Source: Halichondria panicea (lineage: Eukaryota; Porifera; Demospongiae; Suberitida; Halichondriidae). Taken from it: DNA of 64,000 bases. A program made the translations under genes and the position numbers. The notes beneath the pieces are model-generated. The model worked only from the letters and a program-made list of their open reading frames with translations. It was not told the DNA's origin and ran no database searches. Below are positions 42,801 through 56,784 of this stretch, piece by piece; within the stretch, counting starts at the first letter, position 1; every line of letters begins with the position of its first letter. The stretch lies in NCBI RefSeq assembly GCF_963675165.1, contig NC_087385.1, forward strand, positions 3,534,501 to 3,598,500. Direction: 5' to 3'.

Positions 42801-45800
42801 AGCTGTTCTATCTTGTCCATGAGCTGTTCTGAGGAGAGCTCTTCCTCATCTAAGTCCTCCTCGATGGCATTGCTGACATCTTCCAGGAACTCCTGCACCA
42901 CACGAGCCTCTTCCACTGGGAACACCTGCAATTACATGTTGTGACATCCTGGCTATTCTATGTATAAAGCTTCAGGAGATTCTTACCATAAAACAACTAG
43001 CTTTAGTGTATTAAAAAAATCAAACTGATCCAATTAATGTTTGTACATAATTATACCAAAAATTGCACATTGTGTAACTACATGCAGTATGCATGGTGAC
43101 TTACCTGCCAACTCCTGAGTCTATCATCCAACATTGTAACAAGGTTCTCTGTCTTGACATTCACAGACTCTTGCCCGTCCTTCAGACACTCTAGTGTGTC
43201 AGCTATGTATTGCTGGTCTGCAGACACTACGAGTTCATTAAGGTCATCTCCAACGTGTACAGCGGCGTTGAGGGGAGCTTTCTTGGAGCGAGTGTCTTGA
43301 AGAAGATTCTGGGCATTGTCAAGGCTGGTATTAGTGACTGACGCATTGCCTGACACGACTCGATCAGATACCAACTCTTCATTTGCCCAATCGATCCACT
43401 CAGAAAGTTCATGTGACTGTTTCTTGAATTCTTCCCAGTATGGAATAGACTCTTGGAGATGACTGATGTATGTGTCCTCAGATGAGAGTAGTAATTGATA
43501 GCGTGCACAGAAATCTTCTGCTTCAGCTTTGAGAGGTTCGCGGTTTTCTTTACGTGAATGCTCAACAAGGAAGGTTATGGTTCTTTTTATGAATTCACAC
43601 TCTTTCTGGTGATTTTGGATTTCAGTCAACAGTTGCTACCGAACACAGGCAATAAAAATGTTATCATCAGTTGTACATTAAAGCATTTTTTCAAGGACTG
43701 TAATTTGTGCAGAGTGGTACATGTACATTTAGCATACAACATTACTGTACATGGTACGTGCTTAGCTCACCTTGTGCGTTTCAATCTCCTGCTCAATTAC
43801 TGCCACATCCCCCTCAGTCCGAACTTTGTCAGCAGCTGCTAATTCACAGGTCTCCAGCCAACCAAACTCCTCCCTCCTGATTCGGATCACATGACGCATT
43901 TCAGCATGGGTGGACTCCAGGTGGAGCATGGTCTCACTGAGCAACTTAACCAGTGAGCCCCAATGCTGGTTGACATCATTCCACCTGTACAAAAACATAG
44001 CATGTACGTTACACTGCAAGCACGATCAACCAATTTCTGAAACAGAACACCGGGATACAGGTTTTCATTTTCTAAAACATACCTTGAGTCAACATCACTG
44101 GTTCCATTCTTCTTGACCCCATCCTCCTTCCTGAGTTTGTCTGCTAATTTCTGGATCTCAGTAATACCCTCCTTCTTGTTAGACATTGTATCGGTGAACT
44201 CCTGCAATCGTTGCAATGGGATTGAGTCGTATGCACTTGAGTACTATTTAATACCACCCGACAGGCAACACATGCGCACACATACATGTAGCATGTTACA
44301 TGATATGGCATTAACAACCAAAGCCCAAAAAATACACACATATTTATTGAGTACGCAATACAATTTATATAAATTTAACCTTGCAAGCCTGTATATAGTC
44401 CTCCACTCCTTCGTCTCCCTTAGTAGTAACCTGTTTGGAGAATTTGTTAGCTTCATCCGTGATCCAGTCCAAGAGACCTTTGACTTCTGACTCGTACTTG
44501 TTCCACAGTGCTATCAGTTCAAGCAGATCATCGCACCTGAATACAGCGTAGGGGATGCTAAGATGTAAATCAATATTGCAGATACATACATGATTGTGTA
44601 GGTTGAGTTCATTTTGAAAGCAAGATATAGCAAAGTGTGCACTCTCAATCATCTAGGGAAAAAACTTGTTGGTGCCTACATGTACATGTCACCACATAAT
44701 CTCATGCAATCTCATGAACTTTCTGCTGAAACGGGTACTGTATTTAGACTAACTTTGATAGAATTCAAATTTTCTTGGGAAACGGAATTTTAACACCATG
44801 TAGTACCTTTTAGTGAGAGCTTCTACACACTGAGTCCACCTGTTGCCTAGTCCCACCATCATCTCATCCAGGACATCACTTGGCTTGTACTGGTCTGACA
44901 GCCGCTTGGCCTCAGGGCACAGCGACAGGTAGTCTTCTGTATGGGTCTCTACATCACGCATGAAATCCTACAAAACATGTGCACTGTATAATTATAATGA
45001 ATGTATGAAAATATCAACTGAATACATCCGACAGTGCTCTTACATAAAATTCATCCAATTGCAGCTGTATCGTTCCAATCGGCTTCTTGACATCCTTCAT
45101 GTCAGTCAGGCTCTTCTCAATAATTTCTAGCCACTGTACAAAACTGTCCACTTTCTTTTGAAAGTCCTGACAAGCTGACAATGCTTCTTCACAAAGCTCT
45201 AGTCTTTCCACAGATTCTTGAGAGAGGGTGGAAAATCGGGCATCCATATCTTTGGACTTAGTCAATATATCAGCTCCAGAGTTGTCCTGACACTCTTTGA
45301 GGAGGTTGGTTGACTCACTAACTACATCCTCGGGCTCCCTCTTTTTCTCCAGCAGCTCATCATCCAGAGTCTGCAGGAGGAACAGTGTACCTCATCATCT
45401 ATTTACAGTGTAGCTACATTTAGTTTACATATACATGAGCGTATGTAATCAGGTCGCACACATCCAGTGACACAATTATACCCTCTAAAATTATTGAGGT
45501 GCTACATTTACGTACTAAAGCGAGGCTTTAGGCACTCACCTGGAGGATCTCCCCCTGTTCCTTAAGTCTAGTGAGGTTGGCCCCAATGGGTCCACACTCA
45601 GTGAAGGTGGTCTCTCGCTGTGCTACCCACTCCTCTAGACCATCACAAGACACCCAGAATGACTTGATACGGGGCATCAGAGCCTGACACACTGAAGGAG
45701 AAAAGGAGTTATTTGTTACACAATGTTACTCTGTATTATATACACAGCTATAAAAACTAGAGAGCAAGTAGCAGCCGAACATATTACAGTCTTCACTACA

Positions 45801-48800
45801 CAATAGGCACTGATATACTGTATGACAAGACAGTCACCTTTCTCCCTCTTGTCTTTGTCTTCCTCCAGCCTCGTCCACAACTGGTTCATTTCAGACATCT
45901 TTCTTTCCACCACCACCACATTGGGACCAGATAACGTTTGTTTGAGGGCGGCCACTGCCTGGGTCAGTGACTCAATCATCACCACCTGGCCCTCCATCTC
46001 AGTTTCCAAGTCCTACAAAAATCCCTAATATGCACTGTACTTGTATGAATACGAAACCAATGTTCACCACAGTATGGGGAGTGAATTGACTTGACTAGTA
46101 AAGAGCTAAAATGGTTATGCACATGTACAAAGTAAGCATCTAGGGTAAAAAGCTGTTTCAGTACAGTATACATACATGTCTTAGGATGAAAATCAGCCCC
46201 ACTTACCTTCAGTAGCTGTAGATGTTCCTTGAGTGCAGTTAGATTTGCTGGTGGAGGAGAGGCTAGTATCTCAAGTTTTAGCTTCCCCTCGATCCAGTCA
46301 GTCATGGCTTGCAACGACTCAAAGAATGTCTGAATAGAACCTCCATTGATCTCCAATTGATGCTCCCTCTCTACAATGAGCTCCTGGATCTTGGACCACT
46401 TTTTGGATATAGAGCCTAAACGCTTCTTAACATAGGGCAGTGGCACTTGGGAAGCAAAATCATCGTCAACTGCAAAACATTGCATGTAAAAAAACTGGAA
46501 GATGAGCACCATAGAAAATTAGAGAAAACTTTTTACATTTTTGATACAAATACATGCATACATTTAAGTCAAAATGGTCACGTGGATGTACATGTAATAT
46601 TGAGCTGAAATAGAACAGCTTGATTGAGACAACTACCTGAGAATGGAGGTGGTGAAGGTTCTGAGGGAGAGGGAAGGTTACCACCACTCTCATCGGGGAT
46701 CAGGTGATCCCCCCATTTGTCACTGTTGGCCATCAAGCTCTCATACTCAAGAGTGTGAGCCGATACCTTCTGCAGGTACCCCTGTATTAAAACAAGTAGT
46801 ATGGGTGACAAACATGAATCACAAGCATTTGAAGCACTATGGTACCCACACTTTGTACTCATAACACCTTTGTTACCTCCAATCTGTTCTTGTGTCGACT
46901 TATAATCTCATCCGAAGCCTTGGCCTGAATGCGTACGCACACTTCATCATAGAGTGTGCTATGAAACTCGTTCAACCAGTTGGCAAAATCAGTCAGAAGA
47001 TTTATAAACGAGTCAAACAGGCTGGCCCCCTCTGTCAACACACCCACACGCATCTCCACGCCTTCACACAGAGTCTTGAACCGCTGCTGTATATCGGTGG
47101 CTTGGTCAGTGATCTCCCCGGGAGGCGATCCCCTGGTCGTTATCTCATCAATAATGTTCCTACTGGTGGAAGTGAGGGCATTCAGCAGCACCTGCTTCTC
47201 TTTACACTCAGACTGGAGCTCCTGAGGTTACAAAGTGTATACAGTGAAGTGATTGTATGTAAGTTGCGTGTTGTCATTCCCTAGATTCATGATGTGTGTG
47301 CTCAGTTTTTGTAAAGTATGTAGATGAATGGGCCACTACTACGAATTCATATAGACATTACCTGGTTGTGCGCACAATTAGTGCTCGAATAAGAACACGT
47401 ACAAAATAACTTTCTTCACAGCATGTAATGTATGCATGGTAAACTTCTAGGCTTTGCTAAATCTTTCTATCATACATGTATATGTAATAAACTAATAACC
47501 CTACCTGAACATCAATCAACAGCTCAGCAGGTGAGACGAGAGGTGGTTGTGTGCTCTCGGCTCTGGCCACTAGCTGCTGCAGTCGAGTCTCCGCCCCCTC
47601 CAACCATCGACTCAGGTCGTCATAGTTATCATAATACTCAGCCCACCACTGTATGAAGAGGGTAAGTCTCATCCTGGCTCTCTCAGTATTAGAGCTCAGT
47701 GTTTCCACTTCATCTGCCAGCAATCGGTTCACTCGGGAAATCTGTATAAAGAACAATAAAACTTTACCTGTTAAGAGTCATTGCTGGAAGAATTTAGTAC
47801 ATGAGCAACCCCATTTCGATTCATTCTTGGTACAATACCCTGTACGTATGGTATCGACCTACATATCCATGTTATTAACAGATTTATACCTTATGTTTGT
47901 GCTCGAGGTTCAAAAATCACATAATTATATTATTACTGGGTTCGAAACCCATTCTATCTTTTAGTGGTACTTTTAGTACCCCACTGGTTAATTAATTGGT
48001 CACTCTACTTTCTATAAAACAGAGTTACATCCAACACTGAAACATACTGCCGAAAATTACATCCCTAATAACCTTAACTAATGACAAGCATACTAGTCTA
48101 TATGTGACTTGCATAAACATAAACGTCTTGTTGGTGGCAGCAATTCTATTGCCTTTTACCTCCTGATATGGAGGCAGTGTGAACTCCTCCTGCTCCCCAA
48201 TGTCATCCATGGTATGTTCACAATCCTCAGCCACTGCCCCAAGGTCATATGCCTCAGCACTAAGACCCTCAAAGAAATCACCAGACAATTTCAGCTGTAG
48301 TAACAAAAACATGAGATTATGAAATGAGTGGCAACGCTAAAGGAAGTGTAAACAGACAATTTTTTTTTATCTCAAACCTCAAACCGTGGCACAATCGTAA
48401 TACCTTGAAGGATTTTAATATAATGTAACCGATGTACATGTTATGTATGTAAAGTGCTGTTTATCCAGAAATTAACCCCCAATCCCCAATCAAATTGAAA
48501 TACGAATCGATAAAGCACGTCATAATTACTAAATACTTCATGAAGTGTATGAGACACAGACATTTCTCACAATACATGTCATGTACATGTAAACTGTACG
48601 ACTCTACCTCAAGGTCTGCCAGAACTTCTTCAAGCTCTTCCTGTCCCCCCACCAACTCCATCGCCTTTGAAACTATACTTCTCCCGTCTTGCATGCTCTG
48701 CAACAATTGCAATTGCAAATAAAATACATTGATGATGGGCTGTAGTGCATCTGAGGTGGTCTGCAGCTTGAGCCTGTTCTCCTGCAGTCTCTGTTTCTCC

Positions 48801-51800
48801 AAAATAGTAGCAGGGAGCTCTAGAGAGGAGGCAGACTTCCGCATGCCTGGACTGGTCTCTTGTTGCACCTGTCTCTGTAAGAGGTCCTCTTCAATGTCAG
48901 TGCAATCGTTCTCAAGTTGGTCAAGCTCCTCCTGTAAACAAAGAACCTTTGACACCAACAAAATAGCAAAATTACAAGTACATATACGCGGCAAAACACA
49001 AAGAAAACTATTCCTAAGCTTGAACAATGAGTCTGAATGACAACACACTACAAAAGAGTTGCATATGTACATGTACATATACTTGACATTGGGGACAACG
49101 AATGTATAGTCGAACGCCCTCCAAGTAGGTAAGTACAGGTAGCAACTCAAGCATACAAGTATTAGCATAATAACCTGACTGGCCACGAGAATGTCAGCCT
49201 CCTTGAGCAGCTCAGCAGCGTTGTTATCAAACAGCTTGGCGAGAGGGAAGCCCTCCACAAAGATGACCTTCTGTGAGACCAGTTCCTCTGCCTGCCTCAC
49301 CATCCCAGACATCTTCTGCAGCTTCATCATTATCCAGTCATTGTACTCACTGCAAAACCAGAAAGAGATTAATCAGTGCAACTGGGACGAGTTGAACAAT
49401 GACCACTCTCAAATCCTCCTCTGCCAGCAAAATGTAGCCGCGGCCTCTCATCAAGCATATACGGTAAGCTGAGTTGGCATAACTCTAAAGTACTACCTCA
49501 AAGAAGTGTAAGGTAATCACCAGTATGCTATGGTGTCATTCGGTAATATGAGGTACACAAATTGGGAACAGGTATAGTAAGTAACACAGCATCAAGTATC
49601 CTTTGTACGGTATACATGTAGGCTGGTAGAATAGTACTGAAAACTGACATTAGCACGTATATCTAACAGTGACTACCAAGTCAGGAAACCACATGTAGTC
49701 TAGAGAAGTGTTTAGACGTTTACAGAGAATGAGAAAACAAAATGAACTGCTCAATTGGAGAAAGAATGAAGACACCCAGTCTCTTGCATGAAGTACATCT
49801 ATAATCTATAATCTATACTCAAATCTGTACCTGACGAGAAGTTTAAAGCTGTCACTGACGTTGTCTCTGAGAGGGTGCCACAGCACCTGGAGTCGAGATA
49901 AATCACTCCTTATCCCGTCCCTGTTGCCTATTTTCTTATTAGACAACAGGCTCTCCCCTGTGGCAACCAGACGGTTGTACTGGACCTCCATATTAGTGAG
50001 CTGCTCTTGGTAAGTCTATAGGAAATGTCGAAGCACAGAGTAAATATTGGCGTAATTTACAAACTTTCCACTACTTCTTACTTATTACATGTATGATTGT
50101 ATTCGCAGACACACACTTAAGTTATAATTGCGTACAATGCAGACATACGCGAACTGATTTGATCACTTAATTACCATGTATGTGGTAAGGATGGTGTTGT
50201 CTCCATTGGATGACTCTAATGGCTCAGTTCCTACCATTTTGGTCATCTGGCTAATGAAGGACTGGGTCCCCCCATACATTCCAGTGAACGCCTTCCAGTC
50301 TATCAGCACCTGTACATGTCGAAGACAAATGTGCAATGCATCGTGCACCTAAAACTGTATAACTAAAATGTTTTGCGAGCATCAAACATGCGTGTTTATG
50401 ACATTGCAAAAATAAGATTGCAAAACTTACATGTACTTGGATGGCATCACGATCCTTACTGATTGCAAAAGGTAGATAACAAAATGTTCTGCTATATAAT
50501 ATTTGGCTCAGTCGTAAAACATTGTAGTGCTACGGTAGTATGGGTGCCGGCCTACACACTGTCAATGTACATGTAAACCATTACATATGGGGCATCTTTT
50601 TAAACAGCTTGTGATGTACATGCAACTCTACAATTATTATATTGCAACAACTGAATGAAAAGTTTAGTACATTGTACTGGACTCACTAGAACCATGTATC
50701 AACCATAAAACCAACTACCAATCCATCTTGATCCAAAAACCTTTGGTGTGCAAGCTAGTACATGTACACACAATCCACACATGCATTTCACTGCATTCAC
50801 TCTCCCATGCTCACCTTCTTGACAGCTGACTCCAGCGTATCGATAGCACCAGTGTTTTGTGTGACCAGGTCAGAGAAGCGCTGTTCAAAGGAAGAGAGTT
50901 TCTGGTCTATCGATTGAGCAGCCTCCCCGCCCTCCACCATCTTCTGCATCATTATATCACCATGCTCAAACAGCTCTGTGAACTGGCTCTCATACGATGG
51001 CAGCTGCTTCTTTAGTGCCTGCATTGGGAAAGGAAGCAAACATTAATTCATGAGGTAGCCAATTAACTAAGTGTCTATGCCAGTGTTCCATCAAGACATT
51101 AATTTTTGCAAACGGGTGACACACCTAATGCAAGCTACGAATGTGGTGGGGTGGGATGTTTCCATCAAAATTATACTCTCAGACATGTATTTCTGGCACA
51201 GTATATATAAACATTCTATTACTAACCGTGATCGTTTGGTAGCATTCTTCTGTCTCTTTGATGTCATAACCATACGTTTCCTTAGCAACTAGTTCCTCAA
51301 CATGATCTAACCAGTCACTCAATTGACCACACCCACTCTGGAAGGTAGTCCACAGTGATAGACATTCCACTAGGAAGGCCTTTTGTTGAGTTACCTACAG
51401 TAAAGACAGTGGAAACAGTATGTCATACACACTAACGAGTGAATATAAATCACTATTTAACTCACTCTCTCCTTGATAGTTTCATACGCTTGAGTTAGCC
51501 TCTCCACAACTTGACCACAGACTCTAGACGTTGCTCCCTTTGGCCACACCTCTACTAACTTTGTCAGTAGATCCTGCATCTCTGCCAATTGCTCATTTTT
51601 CTTCTTCTCAAAGATTCCATTCTCAAAGTAGTCCTATGAAAGGAGAAAACTATATGCACTGCGTATCAGCATTAATATACATGGACAAATACGCAAATAC
51701 GTATATTTGTCTGAGTTGTAACAGCACATTATAAGAATACGTTCATCTAAAGTTTGACAACAAATTCTCACCAACAGAGCATTCATACTGACAGATACCT

Positions 51801-54800
51801 CCTCCGCCGTCAGCAGAAGATTGGGCTGGGCTTCCAGCTCTTGCTTGACTTCCAAAATGCTGGCTCTTACAGTCTAGAAAGTAAAACATGCCTTATATGT
51901 ACATGCAGTATGATCATGCATACACAACAGTTAGTAGCTGCTACCAGTCCTACGATTACGGCACAGTTACTTGTATGGAGTCCTCACCCGTTGTTGATTC
52001 TCAAACTGTAGCTGTGATAATCTAGCAGTCAGTGACTCTGCGGCTAGGTCCCACACCGTCTCTACCCAGCCCACCCTCCTCAGCAGTTCTTCCTCTTGTC
52101 CACTGCTGCTCAGTATCAAAGCCACCTTAGAGAGAGCATCACGAATTCCTGCCTCTTGCATTGGGAGCTCATCCTGTGCAGTCTGTGCAAGGGCAGAAAT
52201 GAGGGTAAAAGTTCAATAGTGTCATGGATACTATAATATAAACAATGTATTCAACTACAGTATACATGTTTTGTACATGTAAGTAAACTGTAAACAAAAT
52301 GTCAAAACATGAATTAATGTGTGCAGTAGATACATGGGCTTCATCTAGGATTAAATGTTTGGAGGGGGAGGTTTGGGCGTACGTAAATATGCCGCAAAAT
52401 GTTTGACCACACCCTCTATTACATGCTAGTGTATCTAGTTACATGTTGCACATCATACACAGTATTAATGTGGTGATGTCATTATTCTACAACATTTTAG
52501 GGGGAAGGTTCACCCCTGCCCCCCCCCCATTAGATGAAACCTTGTACATGTACCATTAGTGCCTGCAGAAGTATGGTGATGTTCTCGGGTGTGAGTGTCG
52601 TGATTTCATGAGGTAGGTGCTGGTCGAGGGTGGCGTCATGGATCATTGATAGTAGCTCTACACTCTCACTCCACCCACTGCTATCACTCTCGTCTACATA
52701 GACACACATTGCCAAACCAGTTAACACTGTGCTTAAAGTGGGAAAAGTGCCTCACTTTCATACGATCCACTGCCCTCTTCCCTGCTAGAACTACCTTCTT
52801 CTTCACTAACATCGTCCCCAACACTGACAGATTCAGGAAGCCCTTGAGGTTCTCTAACTTGATCTTTCCTTACCCCTATAGCTTGGACTGTACTGCCAGA
52901 GCCTGTGCTCTCAGCTCCTGAAAGAAAATAGTGCACAAGATCATACTGCTGTAAAAAGCAAAGGGGCCAGAAAAAGATTTTTGTTGGTGCACAATTCAAA
53001 TTGTAGGGGATAAAATAGCTTGGAGGCGCATTTGGCACACAATTATAGTGAAGAAAATTTAGATTGCTCAGTTACGACACTATAATTGGGGGGTGCCTTT
53101 ATTAGTACTGCATGTACATACGTGTGTGCATACAGTTTGAGAAAATGAGGGATTTGCACTACAGTAACGCACCGACTACTGTGTCACTGTCAACATCACT
53201 ACCCTCCACACCAATCCCAGTCACAGCATCTAAGTCAGTGCTTCTCTGCTGTATATGTTGCTGTACATGTATAAACTGTTTTGGCGAGGTTAGCTTTTCA
53301 TCCAGATCAGTTTCTTGTTCAAATGGAGGTCCAATGGCCACCATCTCATCCAAGTCTGTCTCTCCCTGCAGTTGAGGCCCTACACAGTGACAAAATTAGA
53401 AAATCAACACAAACAACAACTGAATATACACAGTCATGCATGGATTCTCAAAACATACTGGTACAACGCATACTTTGTATCAGATATACACGCACAAGCT
53501 ACTGTAACATTGCAATGTACAATGCATGTACCATCCACTGGACTGAACACTCGCTGTGTGATTTGTTCCATGTATTCATCATCCCCTAGATCAGCATCCA
53601 CCGAGGTTTCCAGGGCAACGTGGTCATGTTCCGCTCCTACACTGCTACCACTGTCTGATAAGAGAAGGTCTTCACTCGAGTCATAGCCAAAATTCGGGTC
53701 TGGAATTTACATGTAGAGCACAGGAACTTATCACAATTAACATACATGTACCTGTAGCACGACCGTGCATCTATTTGCACTACAATGCATAAATGGAAAG
53801 TACGCATGTACAGTACATAATTATTATCTGAAAACTAGCACTACTTTTTAAAAGTACACTAGCAGCTCATGCTAAGTCCAAAACTGGGCTCTTGCATGTC
53901 CTTGCAGATAATAATATAGTCACTTGATTACTTGATACAGGGTGCATCCATACCTTGGTCATCAAATATGACTTGCTGCCCACTTGCATAACCCCCTCCC
54001 TCAACATCCCTAACTGGCTCTTGACAGAGGAGAGAGTAGAACCCAGTCAGCCAATGTTCCACATCGCTCAGTTCTTTCAAGTAATTCTCTCTCTGTAGCC
54101 ATTGTACAAACAATAATAAAATATTGGCACTTGTACGAACACAAGTAAAACATATGAAACCACCCAGTTGTGTAAAAGTCACCACCCCCAACCTGCGCTC
54201 ACTTTCTCCTTTTGGAACATGTCCAGTTCTTCTATCTTATTCTCCAGTCGTCTCTCTAAGTCCTGACAGAAAAGCAACTGTGTAGTTGCTGAGTTGCATA
54301 TGCTCTCACTCTCTCTGTACGCCTAATAGAAATGAAATTGAAATTGAAACACTTGCTTAGAGTAAATGTAGTTTTAAGGAACCACAAACACAGAGATTGG
54401 CCCATAGATATAATTATGCTACAGCTGTATGTTTGGTTCGAGACAATTCCAAGCAAAAGTGTGTACATGCTGACCTGTGACTTCGGGCTGATTGAGTCTT
54501 GCTCTATCTGTTGTACTTGCTTTTGGACAAAAGATGCTTGTCTTGTTGGTCGGGGGGCATCCAATATAGTCTGAAGTCCAGCGTCACATGACGCTATCGT
54601 TTTACGTACATCCTACATGTATATTTACATAAACAATGTATGTACACTGACAAAAAAAATGAAAAGGTACTCTCAACTAAGAAATACAAGGATGAAATTT
54701 TGCTCTTCGCTTAATATGCAAGGTGTACAGTACATCCATTAGTAACAGTGACATATATGATCTTGGAAGAAATGACAATACTGTACATGTACACACAATG

Positions 54801-56371
54801 TGTGTCAACATGCTCATACAAAATGAAGCATAAATCAGCACATCAATAAGGGAAGAAAGCGTCATTAGGACATACATGTATATCCTACATGTATATGCAC
54901 TTCCCTACAGTTGCCTAGGATGCCCATGGTCTAGAAGTAGTCTGTGCCTTCATTCGGGCTAGGCTGCCAAAAATCAAATCTACTTACATGTAGTTGCTTT
55001 TGTTTGCTCTACATGTATAGCTGGAGTCTTGACGACGATAAAAAAGCGCTTGCTTAGTGGGCTGATTTCAACAGAGTGGATCTCGATCGTTGCTGCTTTG
55101 TCTGACTCTGGGTACGAGTGGTAACAGCTGTTTGTGTGGCTCAGAGGAAGTTCATGCAGGGCAGGGCAGGGCTCAGAGTCTCTGCCAGATCAGCTTTTCT
55201 ATAACAGCCAGTTCATGAGCAATTTGTTCAAGCACAACTAGATTACGGATTCGGTAATTATAGAACGGTTGATAGAGCAAGCTTTTCGATGTTTTCTTTT
55301 TGCTTTCTGATACTCTTGTAATGTGTAGTTACCATCGTGGTAGAGGAGTAAATGCGCAACGTATAGCCAGTCAAGTAGGATATATGCAAAAATGTAACTC
55401 ATACCATGGTTACTGGTATCGTAAACCAACCTTGCCCTAAGGCTCAGTGGGTTTACTGCCATAAATCCTTAGAACCGTGGTAACTATAACATGTCCACCA
55501 AATTCACACACAGCTCTTAGACTATCACCTTCACAGAGTCGAGCAGCGTCTGTGTGTCAGGATAGCTCCAGTCTTTGTCCACCTTTTGTCCCAAAGTCTG
55601 CTCAACATCTTCAAGAGTCTGCTGAATGTCCTCCAGCTTTTCCTTGTGGATAGATATTATCTCCTGGTACACAACATGGTGGGAAATCAAAGTAATCATC
55701 GAGACCAGACCCCGTGCAACACACTTACTTTAAACGAAGTGTCTTGCTTGATGGAGAGAGATCGATAAAGATCGTCAAATGAGAAAGACAGTTTTAATTG
55801 ATTAACTGCAGGGTCCGATTTCTTAGTGTGAACAGCATCAAAAATATCCTGTACATGTAGTAAAGTTTACGAATCAAGCAAATTACTCATAACATGCCAA
55901 GGTATTACCGTATAAATGTACTGTACTTCAATCAATAGTCATGCCTTGACTCAAGATCAACCAAATTCTACACATATTGCATACTATGTAGTGTACTGAC
56001 AGAGTGCTAGTGAGGCACAGACTTAACAAAGAAAGTACATGCACCTGCAGCTGTTGTATGGTGTTGAGTAAGGTTTGGTAGTCGGTGGAAGAGCTGGGAA
56101 TGTCCTTGAGCCTGGACTGGATACTGCGGTACCATTGCCCAATATCCTGCAACCAACACATCTACAGTGTCATCATAATTATGCCCACCCTAATAGGCCT
56201 ATAAATCAAAACAGTACTAATACTAGGTCAACCAGTGCTCAGACACAAGATTAAGAGTGTTGGTTTGCTGACCTCCTTGGCCTGAGGCTCGCCTCCGAGA
56301 TGGATCCAACTCTCATCTACAGAGGTACCAGGAGAGTCCTTCACTATAACACTATCATTATCAGACATCAT
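39801..56371 (-). CDS. Tail-anchored spectrin-repeat protein (nesprin-like)
   Basis: About 40 phase-consistent exons, roughly 2,600 residues. Exons: 56371-56273, 56146-56045, 55848-55729, 55663-55529, 54612-54475, 54322-54203, 54092-53954, 53699-53532, 53379-53173, 52917-52756, 52693-52554, 52182-51988, 51873-51772, 51633-51466, 51394-51227, 51018-50815, 50309-50175, 50015-49831, 49349-49175, 48931-48608, 48294-48160, 47741-47505, 47221-46868, 46781-46637, 46469-46207, 46012-45838, 45691-45540, 45370-45044, 44967-44807, 44536-44380, 44201-44083, 43984-43771, 43635-43105, 42925-42797, 42589-42457, 42184-41991, 41844-41518, 41340-41023, 40651-40454, 40320-39994. Nearly all is heptad-rich helix with spectrin-repeat Trp spacing (DWITDEANKF, WLDHVEELVAKE, WLEGAETRLQQL). 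A single hydrophobic helix follows at the C-terminus. This layout fits nesprins, which anchor cytoskeleton to the outer nuclear envelope through SUN-binding KASH tails. No calponin-homology domain precedes the start MMSDNDSVIVKD. If the last exon is not spliced the frame ends at 39979. Confidence 0.75.
39994..40320 (-). other. C-terminal exon: coiled coil plus transmembrane anchor
   Basis: A charged helix (REEREVLFAQKEEAENE) leads through LRCFSWK into a hydrophobic run (WLLLVLFLVLLLAIGFVLLG) and then YNREGKPK. Reading on gives VFVM and stop, only about 12 residues past the membrane. Splicing at the GTATTT donor (phase 0) to 39857-39801 gives an 18-residue tail, CINSPFVSVTPWYSTSVR. A single Cys in a short luminal tail recalls KASH peptides, but it lacks the PPPT end. 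Confidence 0.5.
40748..40934. mobile_element. MITE-like element family E, second copy
   Basis: ATACTGTATAGCGCGAAATT at the left mirrors ACTTCGCGCTTTATGGTAT at the right. The interior TTTGCACTAATTAAAGAACA matches the copy at 9607-9785. It is in an intron of the nesprin-like gene. Confidence 0.65.
52554..53699 (-). other. Acidic, non-helical linker encoded by consecutive exons of the nesprin-like gene
   Basis: Exons 53699-53532, 53379-53173 and 52917-52756, plus the start of 52693-52554, encode Asp/Glu/Ser-rich sequence (GYDSSEDLLLSDSGSS, GDDVSEEEGSSSREEGSGS) with no spectrin heptads. They split an N-terminal block of helices from the main repeat rod. These exons begin and end in phase 1, unlike the mostly phase 0 rod exons, so they could be skipped as a cassette. 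Confidence 0.6.
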
Positions 56372-56784
56372 AGGCTAGGCTGTTTTTGAAGAGCCAAAGC
56401 ATAATTCCAATTAATGCACAACAACGTAGTCCAGTGCAGTATAACCGCGGCCCTCGATTATAGCGATTTTGCAGACCACCAGACTATAATCTGCTCTTGA
56501 GCCCCCCCCCCACCCAACAGTTTTGCCTGTATACTGGTATTTTGTGTATCGTTATTAATTTGTCACTCCTACACTAACTCTACCTGACACTTTCATTTCC
56601 GACAAAATAATTAGCTAAATCTCCCAACACTGTCCCCATGTCCAATGACATGCGTAGACTATAGAAACACCGTGACTATAATGAACTATGGGAATGATAT
56701 TGGCACGAGCTCGTGCAATGGAAATTGATTGAAGCACAAATCAAAAAGCTAAAACGCAGTCACTACCTGTAGTCAGTAGCCTGC
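56372..56784. other. Intergenic stretch between GTF2A1 and the nesprin-like gene
   Basis: The two minus-strand genes are head to tail about 410 bp apart. The stretch has a C-rich run (56503-56515) and words such as CCCTCGATTATAGCG that look like a worn inverted-repeat element. No exon was seen. Confidence 0.4.
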
